This document shows, piece by piece, positions 6,451 to 15,209 of a stretch of DNA of 30,860 bases. The notes under the pieces are model-generated. The model did not search any database, had not been told where the DNA came from, and saw only the letters and a list, made by a program, of their open reading frames with translations. Every line of letters begins with the position of its first letter. Position 1 is the stretch's first letter. Position numbers and translations under genes: made by a program. The DNA comes from CAKOSP01 sp964370755 (GTDB taxonomy: Bacteria; Bacillota_I; Bacilli_A; RF39; UBA660), in contig CAYJKL010000015.1 in NCBI GenBank assembly GCA_964370755.1, forward strand, positions 1 to 30,860, read 5' to 3'.

Positions 6451-7695
6451 ATGGCAAAAAATGTACATGAAATTGAAGTTAAACTTGAAAAAGAATGGAA
6501 AGAAGCGTTAGATAAAGCTTTTAAAAAAGTATCTAAAGATGTTAAAATGGATGGATTTAGAAAAGGATCTGTTCCAAAAGAAATGTTTATTAAAAAGTTT
6601 GGTGTTGAAGCTTTATATGAAGAAGCTGCTAATATAGTTATGGAATCTGAATATCAAAAAATACTAAAAGATAAAAAGTTAGAACCTGTTTGCAAACCAG
6701 GAGTTGATATTACTGGTATTAGTGATTCAAATGTTATTTTAAAATATACAATTATTACTAAACCTGAAGTAAAACTTGGTGAATATAAAAATCTTGGAGT
6801 TAAAAAAGCAAGTGCTAAAGTTACTAAAAAAGAAATTGAAGAAGAAGTAAAAAAATTACAAGAGCAATTTGCTGAAAATGTTGTTAAAAAAGGCGCTATT
6901 GAAAATGGAGATACTGCAGTTATCGATTTTAAAGGTTTCCTAGATGGTAAAGAATTTGAAGGTGGAACTGGTGAAGATTATCCACTTGAAATTGGATCTA
7001 ATTCATTTATTCCAGGTTTTGAAGAAAAACTTGTTGGAGCTAAAGCTAAAGATAAAGTAAAACTTGATCTTAAATTTCCTGAAGAATATGTTGAACATTT
7101 AAAAGGTAAAGATGTAGTATTTGAAGTTGTAATTAAAGAAGTTAAAACTAAAAAAGTTCCTAAAATTGATAAAGCTTTCTTTGAAGATTTAGCAATTGAA
7201 GGTGTAAGTACTATTGAAGAGTTAAATAGTAAACTTGAAGCTGATTTAAAACATGAAAAAGAACATGAAATTGAAGATAAATTCGTTGATGAATGTTTAG
7301 AAAAAGCTACTAAAAATATGAAAGTTGAAATTAATAAAGAAATTATAGAAGATGAAACTTCTAGAATTTTAGACCAATATAGTAGACAACTTTCTATGCA
7401 AGGTATGAATTTAGATGCATACTATAGTATGACTGGTTCTAATGAAGAAGCGCTTAGAACGCAAATGGAACCTGAAGCTAAAAAACGTGTTGAATTTAGA
7501 TACTTAATTGAAGCTGTAGCAGATGCTGAAAAACTTGACTTTAAAGATAAAGAAGTTAAAGAAAGAGCTAAAGAAATGGCTGATAATTATGGAATAAGTG
7601 TTGATGAGTTATTAAAAGCTTATGGTTCACTTGATGTAGTTAAATATGATATGAAAATGCATAGAGCACTTGAAATCATTAAAGAAAATAATTAA
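6451..7695 (+). CDS. tig: Trigger factor (ribosome-associated chaperone)
   Basis: 414 residues, near the usual ~430. The N-terminal ribosome-binding domain carries the signature GFRKGSVPKEMF (about residues 36-47). The middle FKBP-type peptidyl-prolyl isomerase domain (about 145-235) shows GDTAVIDFKGFLDGKEFEGG, ENYPL-like EDYPLEIGS, FIPGFEEKLVGAK and VVFEVVIKEVK. The lysine/glutamate-rich C-terminal arm domain follows, with helices and a final IIKENN. The protein binds at the ribosomal exit tunnel and shields nascent chains. It is transcribed alone between its own promoter and terminator, and lies upstream of lon as in many Firmicutes, but without clpX and lonB in between. Confidence 0.96.
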   Translation: MAKNVHEIEVKLEKEWKEALDKAFKKVSKDVKMDGFRKGSVPKEMFIKKFGVEALYEEAANIVMESEYQKILKDKKLEPVCKPGVDITGISDSNVILKYTIITKPEVKLGEYKNLGVKKASAKVTKKEIEEEVKKLQEQFAENVVKKGAIENGDTAVIDFKGFLDGKEFEGGTGEDYPLEIGSNSFIPGFEEKLVGAKAKDKVKLDLKFPEEYVEHLKGKDVVFEVVIKEVKTKKVPKIDKAFFEDLAIEGVSTIEELNSKLEADLKHEKEHEIEDKFVDECLEKATKNMKVEINKEIIEDETSRILDQYSRQLSMQGMNLDAYYSMTGSNEEALRTQMEPEAKKRVEFRYLIEAVADAEKLDFKDKEVKERAKEMADNYGISVDELLKAYGSLDVVKYDMKMHRALEIIKENN

Positions 7696-7716
7696 TCTAT
7701 AAATTATAAGAAAAAT

Positions 7717-7737
7717 ACACCAAATGGTGTGTTTTTT
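7717..7737 (+). terminator. Intrinsic terminator after tig
   Basis: ACACC (7717-7721) and GGTGT (7726-7730) around an AAAT loop, followed by G and six T (7732-7737). Confidence 0.75.
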
Positions 7738-7738
7738 C

Positions 7739-7767
7739 TTTACAAATAAGTATATAAACTATATAAT
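7739..7767 (+). promoter_or_regulatory. Sigma-A promoter of lon-murF
   Basis: TTTACA (7739-7744), 17 bp, TATAAT (7762-7767). TGGAGGA (7781-7787) is a good ribosome site for the ATG at 7795. I see no CtsR-type or CIRCE-like repeat in the short leader. Confidence 0.8.
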
Positions 7768-7794
7768 AACTATTGATATTTGGAGGACTAACTT

Positions 7795-10071
7795 ATGAAA
7801 AAAGAATATATTGTAATACTTTTAAAAGAACTAGTTGTCCTTCCTAAACAAGAAGTTAAGATTGAACTTTTATCTGATGTAACTAAGTATATAGTTGATG
7901 AAGCTTTAAAAGATAAAGAGAATAAAGTTTTAGTAGTGGCTCCGATTAATCAAAAAGAAACTGCTCCGAATGTTGATGATTTACCTAAAGTAGGTGTTGT
8001 TGCTACAATAAAGAATAAACTTGAATTATCTAATGGGACTTACCGTATTTCGCTTAGAGGTATACACAGGGTGTCAGTCGAAAGGTATTTTTATAATAAA
8101 AATGATAAACAGGCTTTAAGGGCAAATACAGAGCTTTTGACGCTTCCAAAATTTAATGCTAGAGAAGAGAGTGCTGCTAAAAGAAAACTTAAGAGTGCGA
8201 TTAAAACTTATGTTAAAAATAATGATGATGTGTCTAATGAAATAGTAGGAACTCTTGAAAAGTTAGATGATCTTGATAAGATGACTGATGCAATTACTGC
8301 TTTTTTGCCGTTTAATACAACAAAAAAACTTGAGTATATGCAGCTTATTAATCCACTTACTAGATGTAAAAGTTTACTTTTAGATATAGAAGAAGAACTT
8401 GAAATTTTAAAAATTGAAGATGAAATTGAAAATAATTTAAAAGAGAAAATTATTAAAAGAGAAAAAGAATATTTTTTACGAGAAAGACTTGAAGAAATTA
8501 AGGCTGAGCTTGGAGAAGTTGATTTTAAAGAAGAAGAAATTAAAAGTTTTGAGAGTAGACTTAAAACGCTTAAACTTAATTCTAAAACTGAGAAGAAACT
8601 TTTGGGTGAAATTAAAAAATATAGTTATTTTAAAGAAGATAGTCAAGATGCAATAGTTACTAAAAATTATATTGAAACTGTTCTTAGTTTACCTTGGAAT
8701 AAATCAAAAAAAGAAAATTTAGATATTAAAGCAATTGATAAAGTTTTAACTGATTCACATTATGGACTTTTTGAAGTTAAAGAACGCATTAAAGACTATG
8801 TTGAGATTAAAAAAATTAGTAAAAATACTTTGAGTCCGATTATATGTTTAGTTGGGCCTCCTGGTGTTGGTAAAACTAGTATTGCTAGGTCTGTTGCTAC
8901 TGCGCTTGGTAGAGATTTTATAAAAATTGCAGTAGGTGGTCTTAATGATTCGTACGAGCTTATTGGTAATAGGAAAACTTATTTAGGTTCTTCTCCTGGT
9001 AAAATTATTCAAGGCATAAAAAAATGTGAAAGTAATAATCCCGTTATTTTAATAGATGAAATTGATAAAATGGTTAAAGATTATAAGGGAGATCCTGCGA
9101 GCATACTTTTAGAAGTTTTGGATCCAGAGCAAAATAATATGTTTTCAGATAATTATATTGAAGAACCTTTTGATTTATCTAATGTACTTTTTATTTTAAC
9201 AGCAAATAATGAATCTGATATTCCTTATGCGCTTCATGATAGACTTGAAGTAATTAATATTAATAGTTATACTGTGTATGAAAAGGTTGATATTGCTAAG
9301 AAGTATTTAATTCCGTCTATTTTAAAAGAATATGCTATAAGTGATATGAAACTTAGTATAACTACTGAGACACTTCTTTTAATTATAAATCATTATACAA
9401 AAGAAGCTGGTGTTAGAGAACTTGATAGAGTTATGCATAAAGTTATTAGAAAACTAATTATTAATAATGAGAAAACTATAAGTAGTAAAAATATAATTAA
9501 TATACTTGGTAATTATAAATATAAAGAAAGTGTTTTAGATTTAACTGGTGATATAGGCATTACTAATGCTCTTGCATACACTAGTATAGGTGGTATGGTT
9601 ACTAAAATAGAAGTTTGTAAATATAAAGGAACTGGTAATGTTGTTATAACTGGTATGCTTGGTGATTCAATGAGAGAATCTGTTAAAGTTGCGTATAGTT
9701 ATATTAAGTCAAATTATAAAAATGAAATTAAAAATAGCGATGTACATATACATTTTTTAGAAGCAAGTCTTAAAAAAGATGGGCCTAGTAGTGGTGTTAG
9801 TGTTACTAGTGCGATACTTTCTTTATTTTTAAATAAGAAAATTCCAAGTAATGTTGCTTTTACTGGTGAGATATCTTTAACTGGTAATATACTTAAAGTT
9901 GGTGGTTTAAAAGAGAAAGTTATAGCTGCTATAAATAGTAATATTAAGACTATTTACTTGCCTTTAGAAAATGAAAATGATATAGTAGAAGTACCGGCTA
10001 AATATTTAAAAGATATAAAACTGAGATTTGTGAAAAATTATAGTGAAATATATAATGATATATTTGCTTAG
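7795..10071 (+). CDS. lon: ATP-dependent protease Lon
   Basis: 758 residues, the usual LonA layout. The N-terminal substrate-binding domain begins LLKELVVLPKQEVKIEL and is followed by a coiled-coil stretch including KREKEYFLRERLEEIKAELG. The AAA+ module has Walker A GPPGVGKTSIAR (about residue 353), Walker B VILIDEIDKM, and VLDPEQNNMFSDNY, TANNESDIP for sensor regions. The C-terminal protease domain has the catalytic Ser in KDGPSSGVSV (about 665) and the Lys in VGGLKEKVIAA (about 707). It degrades misfolded and regulatory proteins in the cytosol. The motif DGPSSG instead of the common DGPSAG keeps the serine. murF follows after 16 nt and is probably cotranscribed, which is unusual company. 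Confidence 0.96.
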   Translation: MKKEYIVILLKELVVLPKQEVKIELLSDVTKYIVDEALKDKENKVLVVAPINQKETAPNVDDLPKVGVVATIKNKLELSNGTYRISLRGIHRVSVERYFYNKNDKQALRANTELLTLPKFNAREESAAKRKLKSAIKTYVKNNDDVSNEIVGTLEKLDDLDKMTDAITAFLPFNTTKKLEYMQLINPLTRCKSLLLDIEEELEILKIEDEIENNLKEKIIKREKEYFLRERLEEIKAELGEVDFKEEEIKSFESRLKTLKLNSKTEKKLLGEIKKYSYFKEDSQDAIVTKNYIETVLSLPWNKSKKENLDIKAIDKVLTDSHYGLFEVKERIKDYVEIKKISKNTLSPIICLVGPPGVGKTSIARSVATALGRDFIKIAVGGLNDSYELIGNRKTYLGSSPGKIIQGIKKCESNNPVILIDEIDKMVKDYKGDPASILLEVLDPEQNNMFSDNYIEEPFDLSNVLFILTANNESDIPYALHDRLEVININSYTVYEKVDIAKKYLIPSILKEYAISDMKLSITTETLLLIINHYTKEAGVRELDRVMHKVIRKLIINNEKTISSKNIINILGNYKYKESVLDLTGDIGITNALAYTSIGGMVTKIEVCKYKGTGNVVITGMLGDSMRESVKVAYSYIKSNYKNEIKNSDVHIHFLEASLKKDGPSSGVSVTSAILSLFLNKKIPSNVAFTGEISLTGNILKVGGLKEKVIAAINSNIKTIYLPLENENDIVEVPAKYLKDIKLRFVKNYSEIYNDIFA

Positions 10072-10087
10072 AAGGGTGTGATGAAAG

Positions 10088-11455
10088 ATGTTTTTAAAAG
10101 ATATTTATGAAAACATTGATGAATTAAAAATATACAATGAAATTAACGTAGAAGTTGATTTTTTTGCGATTGATACTAGACTTGTTAGAGAAAATGGAGT
10201 TTATGTTGGTATAAACGGAGAAAACTATAATGGTAGTTTATTTTACATGGAAGCACTTTTAAAGGGAAGTGTTTGTGCGATAATTGAAGATACTTTATTA
10301 AGTGATGAAGATGTAAAGTATTTAGAAGAAAATAATAAAACTGTTATAGTTGTTAAAGATACGGTTAAAGCTTTGGGGGACCTTGCTAAATATAAAAGAA
10401 GTATTATAGATATACCTATTATAGCGGTAACTGGTTCTGCTGGTAAAACTAGTACTAAAGATATGATACATGTTATTTTAAAAGAAAAATATGACGCTTT
10501 TAAAACGCTTGGTAATAAGAATAATCATTTAGGTTTACCACTTACACTTCTTAATTTAAAAGATGAAGAAATAGCAGTTCTTGAGATGGGAATGAATCAT
10601 TTAGGAGAAATAAGTTACTTAACTAATATTGCTAAGCCTGATATAGCAGTTATTACAAATGTTGGTACTGCTCATATTGGTAACCTTGGAAGTCGTGAGA
10701 ATATTTTAAAAGCTAAACTTGAAATTTTAGAAGGTTTAAATGAAAATGGAACGCTTATTATAAATAATGATAATGATTTACTTCATGAGTGGTATTTAGA
10801 AAAACCTAGTGTTAATGTAATGACTTATGGAATTGTTAATGAAAGTGATATTAATCCATGTGATATAGTTGAAGAAGAAGCTGAAAGTACTTATTTTGTT
10901 GATGGTACTTTGATGGAAGTTCCAGTTGCAGGTGAACACTATATATATAACTCACTTGGGGCTGTTTTAGTAGGTAGAATTTTTAATTTGAGTGATGTGG
11001 AAATTAAAAATGGTCTTAGTAAGCTTGAACTTACATCTAACAGAATGGAAATTACTGAAAAAGATGAAATTATTTATATAAACGATGCTTATAATGCAAA
11101 TTATGATTCTGTTAAATATGGACTTATTCATTTAGGTTCACTTGAAAATAGAAAAATTGCTTGTTTAGGTACAATGAAAGAACTTGGTAAATACTCATCT
11201 GAGCTTCATGAAAAACTTGGACTTGTTGTTGTTGATAATGATATTGATATTTTAATTACAGTTGGTGAGTATACAGATTTAATTAATAAATTTGCGACTT
11301 CTAATGGTCTTTTAGAAGAAAATAGTTATCATTTTGATAAAAATGAAGATGCAATTAATTTAATTAATAAAATTAAATGTGAAGGAGACGCTATACTTAT
11401 TAAAGCAAGTGCTTCTTGTAACTTTCTTGAAATAGTAGAAAAAGTAACTAAATAG
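10088..11455 (+). CDS. murF: UDP-N-acetylmuramoyl-tripeptide--D-alanyl-D-alanine ligase
   Basis: 455 residues, close to the B. subtilis enzyme. The N-terminal part has FFAIDTRLVRENGVYVGI, a MurF-type UDP-substrate domain. The central Mur-ligase ATP-binding domain carries the P-loop VTGSAGKTSTKDM (about residues 113-125), then LGNKNNHLGLPLTLL and EMGMNHLGEI, which are typical of MurF, and TNVGTAHIGNLGS. The C-terminal domain holds NRMEI and INDAYNANYDS. The enzyme adds D-Ala-D-Ala to UDP-MurNAc-tripeptide in the cytosol, the last soluble step before lipid I. It is preceded by lon and its stop lies inside the following terminator stem. Confidence 0.95.
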   Translation: MFLKDIYENIDELKIYNEINVEVDFFAIDTRLVRENGVYVGINGENYNGSLFYMEALLKGSVCAIIEDTLLSDEDVKYLEENNKTVIVVKDTVKALGDLAKYKRSIIDIPIIAVTGSAGKTSTKDMIHVILKEKYDAFKTLGNKNNHLGLPLTLLNLKDEEIAVLEMGMNHLGEISYLTNIAKPDIAVITNVGTAHIGNLGSRENILKAKLEILEGLNENGTLIINNDNDLLHEWYLEKPSVNVMTYGIVNESDINPCDIVEEEAESTYFVDGTLMEVPVAGEHYIYNSLGAVLVGRIFNLSDVEIKNGLSKLELTSNRMEITEKDEIIYINDAYNANYDSVKYGLIHLGSLENRKIACLGTMKELGKYSSELHEKLGLVVVDNDIDILITVGEYTDLINKFATSNGLLEENSYHFDKNEDAINLINKIKCEGDAILIKASASCNFLEIVEKVTK

Positions 11456-11473
11456 CTAAGTGCTATTTTTTTT
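11450..11473 (+). terminator. Intrinsic terminator overlapping the murF stop
   Basis: AAATAGC (11450-11456) pairs with GCTATTT (11462-11468) over a TAAGT loop and runs into eight or more T. The murF TAG is part of the stem. Confidence 0.8.
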
Positions 11474-11480
11474 ATTTGTT

Positions 11481-11500
11481 CATATACTTTTATAGGAGGA
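11481..11500 (+). promoter_or_regulatory. spoVID leader: sporulation-sigma-like -10 and strong ribosome site
   Basis: Only 36 nt separate the murF terminator from the next ATG. They hold CATATACT (11481-11488), which resembles the CATAnnnT type of -10 used by the mother-cell factors sigma-E and sigma-K; it can also be read as a sigma-A TATACT, but no TTGACA-like box lies 17 bp upstream. I do not see a convincing sigma-E -35. The ribosome site TAGGAGGA (11493-11500) is near perfect. Confidence 0.3.
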
Positions 11501-11509
11501 TTTAAGAAT

Positions 11510-12193
11510 ATGAATTATATAGTACCTTTTACAAAGGATATTGATTTTAAAACAAGTATAGGGCAGATTACTAGTATATCTCTTGAGCATGAGTATAATG
11601 TAAATAAAGATATTATTTTAGGGAATTTTATTATAAGTGGGAGTTATAAAACTCATGAACTTAGTGTTAATACTGAAGATTTTTCTTATACAGTGCCTTT
11701 TGATTTATCTTTAACTGAAGACATAGATAGTGATACAGTTAAACTTACTATTGATAATTTTGTTTATGAAATAGTAAATTCTACGTTTTTAAAAGTAGAT
11801 ATAGATTATAAGGTTGAAGGAAAAACAATTGTAAAACCTAAAATAGTTTTTGAAGAGTTACCAAGAGAGACTCTAGAAGAAATTATTGATTTTGATAAAT
11901 TAGAAGAAGAACAAAGAGTAGAAGAAGAAAAAACTTTAGAAAGAGAAATAGAGGAAGAGATTATGACTACTGATATTAAAGAAGTAAGTGAAGAAAATAA
12001 AAACATGATTATGAGTTTAGGAGCAAGTAAAGAAGAGTCTTTTGTTACATATCATGTGCATGTTGTAAAAGAAGGTGAAAGTGCTGAAAGTATTAGTAAA
12101 CTTTATAATAAAAGTGAAATTGATGTAACTAATTATAATAAACTTTTAACGTTTGTACCTGGAGAAAAAGTAATTATACCAGAAGATGAATAA
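11510..12193 (+). CDS. spoVID: SpoVID-like spore coat assembly protein with LysM domain
   Basis: 227 residues. The N-terminal ~110 residues form an all-beta domain (FTKDIDFKTSIGQITSISLEHEY, then GNFIISGSYKTHE) as in the SpoVID N-terminus. A strongly acidic linker rich in Glu follows (about 120-170), and a C-terminal LysM domain begins at YHVHVVKEGESAESISKLYN and ends GEKVIIPEDE. In B. subtilis SpoVID (575 aa) directs encasement of the forespore by the coat, with its LysM end binding lipid II or SpoVM-anchored coat. The present protein is well under half that length, mainly because the linker is shorter. The next gene is YsxE-like, and spoVID-ysxE are adjacent in B. subtilis, which supports the call. 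A generic LysM protein is the alternative. Confidence 0.68.
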   Translation: MNYIVPFTKDIDFKTSIGQITSISLEHEYNVNKDIILGNFIISGSYKTHELSVNTEDFSYTVPFDLSLTEDIDSDTVKLTIDNFVYEIVNSTFLKVDIDYKVEGKTIVKPKIVFEELPRETLEEIIDFDKLEEEQRVEEEKTLEREIEEEIMTTDIKEVSEENKNMIMSLGASKEESFVTYHVHVVKEGESAESISKLYNKSEIDVTNYNKLLTFVPGEKVIIPEDE

Positions 12194-13061
12194 TATAACT
12201 AATCCATATAAGTATACGATAAAGGGTAAAACTACTATAGTAGATACTGAAGATGGAAAGTATGTTTTAAAAGAAAAAAAATCAAATAAAAATATTAAAG
12301 GTTTATATAATTATCTTAAAAGTAGGAATTTTAGTAATTTTCCAGATTTAATTGGTGAGTCTAGAGATGAAATGAGTGCTTATGAGTATATTGAAGACTG
12401 TGTTATGCCACTTGAGCAAAGAAGTACTGATATGGTTGATATAGTGGCTAATTTACATCATAAAACACTTTATACTAAAGAAGTTAGTGAAGATAAATTT
12501 AAAGAAGTATATGAAAGTATAAATTCAAATATAAGATTTTATACAGATTATTTTGATAACCTTTATAATACTTTTTTTAAAGATAAATATATGTCGCCAA
12601 GTAAATATATTTTTATGAGAAATTTTAGTAAAATAAGTGCTGCTCTTACTTTTTGTGATAAGGAACTTGATTCTTGGTATGAACTAGTAAAAGAAGAGAA
12701 AAAAGAAAGAGTTTCTATAGTACATAATAATTTATCAGTAGATCACTTTTTAAAATCAGATAGAGATGTACTAATAAGCTGGGATAATCATAGTGTAGAT
12801 ACACCAGTTTTAGATTTAATTAAGTTTTATCAAAATGATTATCTAAAAATTTCTTTTTCATCAGTTTTAGAAGAATACTTAAATAAGTTTCCTCTTTTAG
12901 AACATGAAAAAAAGTTATTTTTTGTAATTATAAATATTCCACAAAAAATAACTTTTGATGATTCTGAATTTGAAAATTGTAAAAATATAAGAAGAAAACT
13001 AGATTATATTTTTAAAACAGAAGAACTTACTAAACCATTTTATGAATTTGATGAAAAATAG
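12186..13061 (+). CDS. ysxE: YsxE/CotS-like spore coat kinase-fold protein
   Basis: 291 residues that overlap the spoVID-like gene by 8 nt. The fold is the aminoglycoside phosphotransferase/CotS kind: an N-lobe with GKYVLKEKK (the lysine equivalent) and SAYEYIEDCVMPL (hinge), then a C-lobe. The catalytic loop usually reading HGDxxxxN appears as VHNNLSVDHFL, so the catalytic Asp of the first motif is replaced by Asn, and the metal-binding segment is LISWDNHSVDTPVLDL. It may therefore be a pseudokinase (inference). YsxE and CotS are spore-coat-associated proteins in Bacillus. Two-gene coupling to spoVID is as in B. subtilis. Its 3' end forms part of a terminator. Confidence 0.65.
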   Translation: MNNITNPYKYTIKGKTTIVDTEDGKYVLKEKKSNKNIKGLYNYLKSRNFSNFPDLIGESRDEMSAYEYIEDCVMPLEQRSTDMVDIVANLHHKTLYTKEVSEDKFKEVYESINSNIRFYTDYFDNLYNTFFKDKYMSPSKYIFMRNFSKISAALTFCDKELDSWYELVKEEKKERVSIVHNNLSVDHFLKSDRDVLISWDNHSVDTPVLDLIKFYQNDYLKISFSSVLEEYLNKFPLLEHEKKLFFVIINIPQKITFDDSEFENCKNIRRKLDYIFKTEELTKPFYEFDEK

Positions 13062-13084
13062 CGACTTTTGCTTGCTGTTTTTTT
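13060..13084 (+). terminator. Weak terminator after ysxE
   Basis: AGCGA (13060-13064) can pair with TTGCT (13072-13076), including one G-U pair, and is followed by a T-run to 13084. Confidence 0.5.
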
Positions 13085-13094
13085 CTTTTAATAA

Positions 13095-13123
13095 TTGATT
13101 TATAAACTTCTTTATGATAAAAT
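13095..13123 (+). promoter_or_regulatory. Promoter of DUF285 surface gene 1
   Basis: TTGATT (13095-13100), 17 bp, TAAAAT (13118-13123) with TGA just before it. The leader ATCATAAAGGAGACTA is shared with the two paralogs; AAGGAG lies at 13136-13141. Confidence 0.75.
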
Positions 13124-13149
13124 TTATATATCATAAAGGAGACTAAATC

Positions 13150-15036
13150 ATGATAAAAAAACATAAGAAGTTTTTACTTATTGCAATTGGAGTACTTTTA
13201 GTAGGGACTTTATCCCTTACATATGCATATTTTGCTGGAGGAGCTGGACCTGGTGCGAATACAGATATTAATTTAACTGCATCAAGAACTGAGAAATTAA
13301 TATTTGATGAAGGTGACCCAATTAACTTACTTTTAAATGAAGTAACGCTTGCACAGGGTGGTGGTAATGTAACAGGAAGTAGCACTGCTACTGCAACGCT
13401 CATAGCAAGTGAAACTACTAATAATAGTGCAGCTAATTATAATGTTTATTTAAATATAAACTTTAATAATTTTGTTTATACAACAACTACAAATACACCA
13501 GAAATTATCGCAGAGATTACAGATCCAACTGGTGCTAAAGTAACAAGTATAACTGGATTAACACATACAACAGTAACTGATAATCAAGGTAATACTACTA
13601 CTGGGTTTGATATAACAAATAAAGTTGGAAGATTTGATGTAAAGTTAGATGAATCAATAACAAGTACAGACTCAGTTACTGGCGTAACTGAAGACTGGAC
13701 TATTAAAGTAACTTATATAAACCTTGATACTAATCAAGCAGCAAACTCTGGTAATTCAATGGATGTAAGTTTTGTGCTTGATCAAAGAGATAATGTACTA
13801 CTTAATGAAATAGCAGATGCTGATACATTTGCTACTACTATAGCAGAAGTAACAAATGATACAGCGCCTTTAATAGATGAAATGAGATTTTCAAGTACTA
13901 AGTCAGCAGATTATGAAACTGCTACTTTAAAATGGGATGTGTCTGCTAATACTGGCTCTGAAGAAGTAATAGCATACATAGAAGACCATCCAACTGATGG
14001 AAGAATACTTCATGTGCAAGCTAATGGGGATGTTGTATTTTATGAGATGGTTGATAAAGATATTCGTAGATACATCGAGTTATTGTTTAATGATTTCTAC
14101 TTAGATTCCTCATTTAATTATATAGATGGTACGCTTACAAATTATGAAATAAGTTTATTATGCCATTTTGATGAGTTAACTAATAATGAATGCTCTATAA
14201 AATATTATATAGATGAAGCTGATATAGGAAATATAATAAGTTTTAACTATTTTTCCAATATAGATTTTATTAATTTATCAAGTAATATTAATACAAGTAA
14301 TGTAACAGATATGCGTAGTATGTTTTCGGGTAGTGCTGCAGCCGCTATAGATGTAAGTGGACTTGATACAAGTAATGTAACAGATATGAGCTTTATGTTT
14401 AGTAGTAGTGCTGCAACCGCTATAGATGTAAGTGGCCTTGATACAAGTAATGTAACAGATATGAGTTGGATGTTTAATGGTAGTGAAGCGATAGTAATAG
14501 ACATAAGTGGAATTGATACGAGTAATGTAACAGATATGAGCGCTATGTTCTATGTTAGTGCTGCGACAACAATAAATGTAAGCGGACTCGACACAAGTAA
14601 AGTAACAGATATGCGTAGTATGTTTGGAAGTAGTGCTGCAACAACAATAAATATAAGCGGACTCGACACAAGTAAAGTAACAGATATGCGTAGTATGTTT
14701 GGAAGTAGTGCTGCAACAATATTAGATGTAAGTGGTTTTGATACAAGTAATGTAACAGATATGAGTAGTATGTTTTCTAGTAGTGCTGCGACAGTATTAG
14801 ATGTAAGCGGCTTTGATACAAGTAATGTAACAGATATAAGTAGGATGTTTTCAGATAGTGCTGCAACAGATTTAGATGTAAGTGGGTTCGACTTTTCTTT
14901 GGTTACTGATGCTTCATATATGCTATCTACCAGTTCTAGTTCTACTACTGATGTTTATGTGAAAGATAGCGTTATGCAAACTTGGCTTGAGGCTAATGCT
15001 AATCCTAGTTATGTAACTTTTGTGATTGCTCCTTAG
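13150..15036 (+). CDS. DUF285/BspA-like surface protein 1 with TasA-like N-terminus (8 repeats)
   Basis: 628 residues. A basic start (MIKKHKK) and hydrophobic helix (about 8-26) end in TYAYFAGG, like the SipW-type signals of TasA/camelysin proteins. A conserved beta-rich domain (about 30-295) with NYNVYLNINFNNF, ITDPTGAKV, GFDITNKVGRFDV and WTIKVTYINLDT recalls the TasA/CalY fold. A variable linker carries two cysteines (SLLCHFDELTNNEC). Then come eight 25-residue DUF285 units of the type DTSNVTDMxxMF, a diverged last unit (DFSLVTDASYML) and a conserved tail ending VTFVIAP. There is no LPxTG or lipobox. DUF285 repeats form solenoids on bacterial surface proteins, often adhesins. Likely role: surface filament or adhesin (inference). 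Confidence 0.83.
   Translation: MIKKHKKFLLIAIGVLLVGTLSLTYAYFAGGAGPGANTDINLTASRTEKLIFDEGDPINLLLNEVTLAQGGGNVTGSSTATATLIASETTNNSAANYNVYLNINFNNFVYTTTTNTPEIIAEITDPTGAKVTSITGLTHTTVTDNQGNTTTGFDITNKVGRFDVKLDESITSTDSVTGVTEDWTIKVTYINLDTNQAANSGNSMDVSFVLDQRDNVLLNEIADADTFATTIAEVTNDTAPLIDEMRFSSTKSADYETATLKWDVSANTGSEEVIAYIEDHPTDGRILHVQANGDVVFYEMVDKDIRRYIELLFNDFYLDSSFNYIDGTLTNYEISLLCHFDELTNNECSIKYYIDEADIGNIISFNYFSNIDFINLSSNINTSNVTDMRSMFSGSAAAAIDVSGLDTSNVTDMSFMFSSSAATAIDVSGLDTSNVTDMSWMFNGSEAIVIDISGIDTSNVTDMSAMFYVSAATTINVSGLDTSKVTDMRSMFGSSAATTINISGLDTSKVTDMRSMFGSSAATILDVSGFDTSNVTDMSSMFSSSAATVLDVSGFDTSNVTDISRMFSDSAATDLDVSGFDFSLVTDASYMLSTSSSSTTDVYVKDSVMQTWLEANANPSYVTFVIAP
14290..14926 (+). repeat. 75-bp tandem repeat array in surface gene 1
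   Basis: Eight in-frame 75-bp units plus one degenerate terminal unit. The unit core is GATACAAGTAATGTAACAGA followed by ATG and two variable codons. Neighbouring units 5 and 6 are nearly identical, which points to recent unit duplication. Confidence 0.85.
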
Positions 15037-15209
15037 CAGAACCATATTACTCTTATTGTAAAGAAAAATAAGAGCCATATTTCTATCATAAGAATTACTA
15101 CATTGAATCTAAATGGGAATATTAAAGTTATTATAAATTGATAAAAGATTAATATACAAAGTATCCTTATCATAAGGATTGCAAATCCTGGTCTAAAAAA
15201 ACGTTTCAT
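15033..15209 (-). CDS. 58-aa two-helix membrane protein, antisense to the 3' UTR of surface gene 1
   Basis: Reading the minus strand, ATG at 15209-15207 opens a 58-codon ORF ending with TAA at 15035-15033, inside the TAG of the surface gene (shared TTAG). The protein begins MKRFFRPGF and has two very hydrophobic stretches (about residues 9-31 and 37-56) ending RVIWFC. A ribosome site AGGTG lies 5 nt before the ATG. A second copy with 4 amino acid differences sits at 19541-19717 in the same position behind paralog 2, and both are intact. I do not recognise the family. Size and hydrophobicity resemble small membrane toxins or regulators (inference only). No convincing promoter was found. A conserved untranslated region is the alternative. 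Confidence 0.55.
   Translation of the reverse strand: MKRFFRPGFAILMIRILCILIFYQFIITLIFPFRFNVVILMIEIWLLFFFTIRVIWFC

Noticed and set aside
14290..14926. CRISPR-like regular repeats
   Set aside because: The 75-bp period is in frame and encodes 25-residue DUF285 units without unique spacers.
15150..15190. Inverted repeat ATCCTTAT/ATAAGGAT as a separate regulatory palindrome
   Set aside because: It lies inside the small ORF and is broken in the second copy (one base change), so it is not conserved.
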